Below, piece by piece: positions 60,445 through 64,000 of a stretch of 64,000 nucleotides of DNA. The first letter of the stretch is position 1; every line of letters starts with the position of its first letter. The translations under genes and the position numbers were made by a program. This DNA comes from Rhizobium sp. CC-YZS058 (GTDB lineage Bacteria; Pseudomonadota; Alphaproteobacteria; Rhizobiales; Rhizobiaceae). The stretch lies in contig NZ_JAYESJ010000003.1 of assembly GCF_034720595.1 (NCBI RefSeq), forward strand, positions 62,001-126,000, written 5' to 3'. The notes under the pieces were generated by a model, which was not told the origin of the DNA, did not search any database, and saw only the letters and a list, made by a program, of their open reading frames with translations.

Positions 60445-61737
60445 TCACGCGCTCGCCTTGATCGTCAGGCTATCGAGGTAAGCCTCAGGGTGTTCCGGGT
60501 CGAAGACCTTGCCGTCGAAGAAGGTCTCGGGGCCGCGGGAGGTCGAGGCCGGGATGTCGGTAATGCCGAGATCGGCGGCCGCCGCCCGCCAGATGTCCTC
60601 GCGATTGACCTTGTCCACCAGCCCCTTGATGTCCGTATCCGGCGCGAACTTGCCCCAGCGGATGTTCTCGGTCAGAAACCAGCGATCATGGCTCTTGAAG
60701 GGATAGGAGGCGTGGTCCTTCCAGAACTTCATTTCCAGCCCGGACCCTTCGACGACGCGTCCGTTGCCGTAGTTGATCGTGCCCTTCAGCCGCCCTGCGA
60801 CGTCCTTCGGCGGCACGTTGAACCACTGGCGCTTGCCGAGGATGACCGACATTTCTTCCTTGTTGTCCATGCTGTCGGCCCAGATCTGAGCCTCCATCAC
60901 GGCCATCATCAGCGCCTTCGCGGCGTTCGGGTTCGTCTCGATCCAATCGCTGCGCAGTCCGAGCGCCTTTTCCGGATGGCCTTTCCAAAGCTCGCCAGTG
61001 GTGCAGGCGGTGAAGCCGATGCCCTGGTTCACGAGCTGCTCGTTCCATGGCTCGCCGACGCAGAAGGCGTCCATGTTGCCGACCTTCATGTTGGCCACCA
61101 TCTGCGGCGGCGGCACGACGATGGTCGAGACGTCCTTGTCCGGATGAATGCCGCCGGCTGCGAGCCAGTAGCGGATCCAGAGATCGTGCGTGCCGCCAGG
61201 GAAGGTCATCGCGACCTTGATTTCCCCGCCGGCCGCCTTCTTGGCGGCGAAGGCGTCCTTCAGCTTCGATGCGTCACGCTGAACCCCCGTGCCGGCATAG
61301 TCCTTGGCAACCGAGATGCCCTGGCTGTCGAGGTTGAGGCGCGCCACGATCGACATCGGCACCGGCACATTGTTCTGCGTCACCTTGCCGGTCGAGATGA
61401 GGTAGGGCATGGGGGTGAGGATATGGGCGCCATCGATCCCGTTCGCCGCACCGCCGAGCACCAGATTGTCGCGCGTGGCACCCCAGGAAGCCTGCTTCAA
61501 AAGCTCCACATCCGGCAGGCCATGTTTCTCGAACAGTCCCTTCTCCTTGGCGATGATGAGCGGTGCCGCATCGGTCAGCGCGATATAGCCGAGCTTGATG
61601 CCTGGCACTTCCGGCCCACGTCCCGCGGCAAAGGCGCCCGAGGGGAAGGCCGCGCGCACAGCGCTGACGACAGCCGCAGCGGCGCTTACCTTGAGGATCT
61701 GACGGCGGGAAATGCTCGGTCCTGTGTTCTTCGTCAT
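60445..61737 (-). CDS. nrtA: Nitrate-binding protein with Tat signal
   Basis: A periplasmic binding protein of 430 residues. The N-terminus has a twin-arginine signal: SRRQILK followed by a hydrophobic stretch AAAAVVSAVRAAFPSGAFAAG. The mature part is NrtA/CmpA-like: GIKLGYIALTDAAPLIIAKEKGLFEKHG in short blocks, SWGATRDNLVLG, VPPPQMVANMKVGNMDAFCVGEPWNEQLV. It captures nitrate (or nitrite) for NrtBC. It lies after a 348-base leader that holds a sigma-54 promoter, an ANTAR-type hairpin and a terminator, so its transcription depends on nitrogen state and NasT. It is paralogous to the signal-less NasS next door. Confidence 0.92.
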   Translation of the reverse strand: MTKNTGPSISRRQILKVSAAAAVVSAVRAAFPSGAFAAGRGPEVPGIKLGYIALTDAAPLIIAKEKGLFEKHGLPDVELLKQASWGATRDNLVLGGAANGIDGAHILTPMPYLISTGKVTQNNVPVPMSIVARLNLDSQGISVAKDYAGTGVQRDASKLKDAFAAKKAAGGEIKVAMTFPGGTHDLWIRYWLAAGGIHPDKDVSTIVVPPPQMVANMKVGNMDAFCVGEPWNEQLVNQGIGFTACTTGELWKGHPEKALGLRSDWIETNPNAAKALMMAVMEAQIWADSMDNKEEMSVILGKRQWFNVPPKDVAGRLKGTINYGNGRVVEGSGLEMKFWKDHASYPFKSHDRWFLTENIRWGKFAPDTDIKGLVDKVNREDIWRAAAADLGITDIPASTSRGPETFFDGKVFDPEHPEAYLDSLTIKASA

Positions 61738-61773
61738 GGTTCTTGGCCCCTCTGGCGTTCGACGGAGATCCGG

Positions 61774-61849
61774 AAAAACAAAAAAACGCCGCGTGCTTTC
61801 CTGCTGATGCCTGGCGAAAGGGCCGGACAGCGAGGAAGCCTGCGACGTC
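61774..61849 (-). terminator. Intrinsic terminator in the nrtA leader
   Basis: On the minus strand, GACGTCGC (61849-61842) pairs with GCGGCGTT (61792-61785, two G-U pairs), and inside it GCTTCCTCGCTG (61839-61828) pairs with CAGCAGGAAAGC (61806-61795) with small bulges. The 3' arm runs into TTTTTTTGTTTTT (61786-61774). It ends 37 bases before nrtA and would stop transcription unless antiterminated. Confidence 0.75.
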
Positions 61850-61887
61850 GGTGTCTGATGGTTATCTGCGCCGGGTGAGGCGCTCAT

Positions 61888-61918
61888 CCGTCCTGCGATC
61901 GCCGTTGATCGTGGACGG
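61888..61918 (-). ncRNA. ANTAR-type hairpin in the nrtA leader RNA
   Basis: On the minus strand, CCGTCC pairs with GGACGG, and inside it CGATC-AACGGC-GATCG forms a stem with a hexaloop whose first base is A and fourth is G, as in RNA targets of ANTAR proteins. It begins at the predicted transcription start. A second, weaker candidate, GAC-ACCGAC-GTC (61856-61845), overlaps the terminator 5' arm. NasT is the expected ligand. Confidence 0.7.
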
Positions 61919-61927
61919 AAAGAGCGA

Positions 61928-61943
61928 TGCAAGGCCTATGCCA
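61928..61943 (-). promoter_or_regulatory. Sigma-54 promoter of the nrtABC-nirBD-nasA-cysG operon
   Basis: On the minus strand, TGGCATAGGCCTTGCA fits the -24/-12 consensus TGGCAYRNNNNTTGCW at every position. Transcription would begin near 61917. An imperfect NtrC-like site, TGCctGCGCTCTGTGCA read on the plus strand (62059-62075), lies about 120 bases upstream, with one good half-site only. Confidence 0.82.
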
Positions 61944-62085
61944 GATGAATGCTAGGCGAAAAACCAGAGGACCGGCTCGTGTTCCGCGGAGTTAGCTGCG
62001 CTTATCGCGCGGGCAGAAAGGCCTGTTGCACGATCTGCAGTCGCCTATCGGATGCAAATGCCTGCGCTCTGTGCAGACCGATCAA

Positions 62086-63366
62086 TCAGGTTTCGCCCGC
62101 GTCCCCATCCGCGGGCAAGGTGGTGCGGACGGGGAAACCTTCGACATAGGCGTTGAGATCGGCGGGATCGAAGAGCCTGCCGTCTAGGAAGCCATCATAG
62201 CCCCCCGGTCCTCGCTCTGACGCAGGATCGGCGAGATCGGCCTCATTGCCAAGTGCTGCGCGGTAAAGGTCGGGCCGGAACGCGCTCCTGGCGCCGGCTT
62301 CGCCCTCGCTGCTGAAACCGGTTTGTCCCCAGCGGATCATCTGGCTGTAGATCCAGCTTGCCTGATCGGGACGCGGATCGTTGGCGGCTCCGCGGTGGAA
62401 GAGGAAATAGTCGGGGATATGCCGTTTCGTACCCTGCGCATCGAGACTGAACTCGCCGCTGAGCACGCGCCGGATGATTGTCGTCGGTGCGGCAAGGTAG
62501 GCGGGCGCGCTCAGGATCTCGGCGAGCTCGGTGTGATGGTCGGGATCGTCGCACCAGCGCGCGGCGCGATCGAGCGCGACGATGAGGCGGGAGACCGTAT
62601 CGGCATTGGCCGCGGCCCAATCCGGGCGCAGGCCCAGCACCTTCTCCGGCGCCAGCGGCCAGATATCCTGCTTGGCCGCCACGATGCGCCCCGTGCCTCG
62701 CTCGGATGCGATCATGTTCCACGGTGCGCCGACGCAGAAGCCATCGATCGCGCCTGCGGCGAGCGCATCCGAGGTCAGGGGCGGCGGAACCACCACCAGC
62801 TTCACATCCCGATCCGGGTCGATGCCCCCGGCGGCAAGCCAGTAACGGAACTCGTAATTGTGCGAGGAGAAGGGATAGGTCATGCCGAAGGTCGGCACCG
62901 CCTCGCCGCGCGCGCGTCGGTCCGCGAGCAAGGCGGCCAGGGCGTTGGCCGTCGCACGCGCATCGGCGTCATCGGCAAGTCCGGTCAGGGCTTTGATTTG
63001 CTCGAAGATCCGGACGGACAGCGTGATCGCATTGCCGCCGCGGCCAAGCGAGAAGGGCGCGATGGTGGGAGAGGGATTGGAGCCCAAGCCCAGCATGGCG
63101 GCAACGGGCATCGGCGAGAGCATATGGGCGATGTCGAACTGGCGGAAGGCGAGCCGATCGCGGACATTGGCCCAGGTGACGTCCCGAACCAGATCGAGGC
63201 GCAGTCCCTCTCGCTCGGCAAACCCCTGCTCCGCCGCAACGATCAGGATCGAAGCGTCCATCAGCGGGATAAAGCCTGCCCTCAGCGTCTTCTGCTCCCT
63301 GCCGGCGCCGCGCACGGGTGCCGGAATGAGCGTGTCGATCGAGCCGGTCGCAATCCTCTCGTTCAC
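62086..63366 (-). CDS. nasS: NasS-type nitrate sensor (cytosolic NrtA-like protein)
   Basis: A protein of 426 residues related to NrtA (AGFIPLMDASILIVAAEQGF, TWANVRDRLAFRQFDIAHML, VPPPLTSDALAAGAIDGFCVG) but without any signal peptide: its N-terminus is polar (NERIATGSIDTLIPAPVRG). This is the form of NasS, which binds nitrate or nitrite in the cytoplasm and holds NasT inactive when they are absent. The start is GTG 63366 with GGGAG upstream. It lies 25 bases after nasT, as expected for a nasT-nasS pair, and ahead of the leader with the terminator. Confidence 0.88.
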   Translation of the reverse strand: MNERIATGSIDTLIPAPVRGAGREQKTLRAGFIPLMDASILIVAAEQGFAEREGLRLDLVRDVTWANVRDRLAFRQFDIAHMLSPMPVAAMLGLGSNPSPTIAPFSLGRGGNAITLSVRIFEQIKALTGLADDADARATANALAALLADRRARGEAVPTFGMTYPFSSHNYEFRYWLAAGGIDPDRDVKLVVVPPPLTSDALAAGAIDGFCVGAPWNMIASERGTGRIVAAKQDIWPLAPEKVLGLRPDWAAANADTVSRLIVALDRAARWCDDPDHHTELAEILSAPAYLAAPTTIIRRVLSGEFSLDAQGTKRHIPDYFLFHRGAANDPRPDQASWIYSQMIRWGQTGFSSEGEAGARSAFRPDLYRAALGNEADLADPASERGPGGYDGFLDGRLFDPADLNAYVEGFPVRTTLPADGDAGET

Positions 63367-63391
63367 CTGCAGTCTCCCTTCCAGGCCGCGA

Positions 63392-63985
63392 TCACAGCAG
63401 CAGCCCTGCCGCCGTCACCACGCTTTGGGCGATGTCGGCCAGCTTTTTCTTTTCGTTCATCGCGGTCTGGCGGAGCAGGGCGAACGCCTGCTCCTCGCTC
63501 AGGCCCCGCATCTTCATCAGGATCCCCTTGGCGCGCTCGATGACCTTGCGCTCCTCGAGCGCCGTCCGCGCTTCGGCCAGCTCGCGCTGGAGGCGGCTGA
63601 AAGCGTTGAAGCGGCTGACGGCCATGTCGAGGATCGGCTTGATCCTCTCCTTCTTCAGCCCGTCGACGACATAGGCCGAGACGCCGGCATCGACCGCCGC
63701 CTCGATGGACGCCGTGTCCGAGCGATCGACGAACATGGCGATCGGCCGAGAGATCATGCGGGTCAGCTGGAACATGTGCTCCATCATGTCCCGATTGGGG
63801 TTCTCGATGTCGATGATGATCACGTCGGGATCCATCGTCTCGATCAGCCGTGCCACCCCCTGCATTTCGTGGATCACACTGACCTGCAGATGCCCTGCCT
63901 CCTTCAATCCCTCCTCGATGATCGAAGCGCGGATGGTGTTTTCATCGATGACCAGGATCCTCAGATCAATGGATTTCTTCGTCAT
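63392..63985 (-). CDS. nasT: ANTAR-domain response regulator/antiterminator
   Basis: A protein of 197 residues. The receiver-like N-terminal domain (about 5-125) has ILVIDENTIRASIIEEGL, where the usual Asp pair is Asp-Glu, and VIIIDIENPNRDMMEHM with the phosphoacceptor-position Asp; VDRSDTASIEAAVDAGVSAYVVDGL follows. The C-terminal ANTAR domain (about 140-195) is EERKVIERAKGILMKMRGLSEEQAFALLR. It binds paired hairpins in nascent RNA to prevent termination, and NasS controls it. The ATG at 63985 is near the window end, so the promoter lies outside. Confidence 0.9.
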   Translation of the reverse strand: MTKKSIDLRILVIDENTIRASIIEEGLKEAGHLQVSVIHEMQGVARLIETMDPDVIIIDIENPNRDMMEHMFQLTRMISRPIAMFVDRSDTASIEAAVDAGVSAYVVDGLKKERIKPILDMAVSRFNAFSRLQRELAEARTALEERKVIERAKGILMKMRGLSEEQAFALLRQTAMNEKKKLADIAQSVVTAAGLLL

Positions 63986-64000
63986 CGGCAACGGAGGCCT

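Noticed and set aside
1..64000. Search for CRISPR arrays, tRNA or rRNA genes, insertion sequences and phage genes
   Set aside because: No regularly spaced repeats, cloverleaf-like sequences, transposase motifs or phage proteins were seen by eye.

Overview
The window looks like part of a secondary replicon (megaplasmid or chromid) of a GC-rich alphaproteobacterium of the Rhizobiales. It opens inside the 3' end of a repC gene of the repABC type. Downstream of repC lies a 16-bp palindrome that fits the repABC parS consensus. The rhamnose locus has the Rhizobium leguminosarum layout (rhaDI divergent from rhaRSTPQUK). The rest is mostly ABC uptake operons, each with its own local regulator and linked catabolic enzymes. 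I cannot name the species. I saw no tRNA, rRNA, CRISPR array, insertion sequence or phage gene.

Layout: 1-0.8 kb, repC end and parS. 0.8-2.1 kb, PAS-PAS-GGDEF diguanylate cyclase. 2.3-4.7 kb, MFS exporter divergent from a LysR regulator. 4.8-11.9 kb, a seven-gene minus-strand operon: LacI-HTH/PfkB-kinase fusion, GATase-like protein, sugar ABC transporter and M20 deacylase. 12.1-14.8 kb, two SDRs and a divergent AraC/GlxA-type regulator. 14.9-25.9 kb, complete L-rhamnose uptake and catabolism. 26.2-30.2 kb, an ECF41 sigma-factor cluster with two matching promoters. 30.5-33.6 kb, type III polyketide synthase, ICMT-like methyltransferase and DHA2 exporter.

33.8-42.7 kb: a DUF2147 protein, then a divergent pair of operons for a branched-chain-amino-acid-type (HAAT) ABC transporter. 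One side carries gntR, a TIGR04076-like gene, an aldo/keto reductase and the binding protein. The other carries the livGFHM-like genes and an aldo/keto reductase-Rid fusion. 42.8-50.2 kb: a CUT1 sugar ABC transporter with sugar isomerase and Gfo/Idh/MocA dehydrogenase, divergent from a LacI regulator. 50.4-51.5 kb: a lone TadG-like vWA protein. 51.6-64 kb: nitrate assimilation, in transcription order nasT-nasS, leader, nrtABC, nirB-nirD, nasA, cysG.

The main regulatory logic is visible in the DNA. A consensus sigma-54 promoter starts the nrtA leader right at a hairpin with an ANTAR-type hexaloop. An intrinsic terminator follows, so NasS/NasT antitermination probably gates the nitrate operon. 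Two TGTCACA-N16-CGTC promoters precede the COE-type genes of the ECF41 cluster. Palindromic operators sit at the starts of both LacI-type systems and between the divergent gntR and liv operons. The most unusual proteins are the LacI-HTH/PfkB kinase and the aldo/keto reductase-Rid fusion, which lacks the usual Rid arginine.
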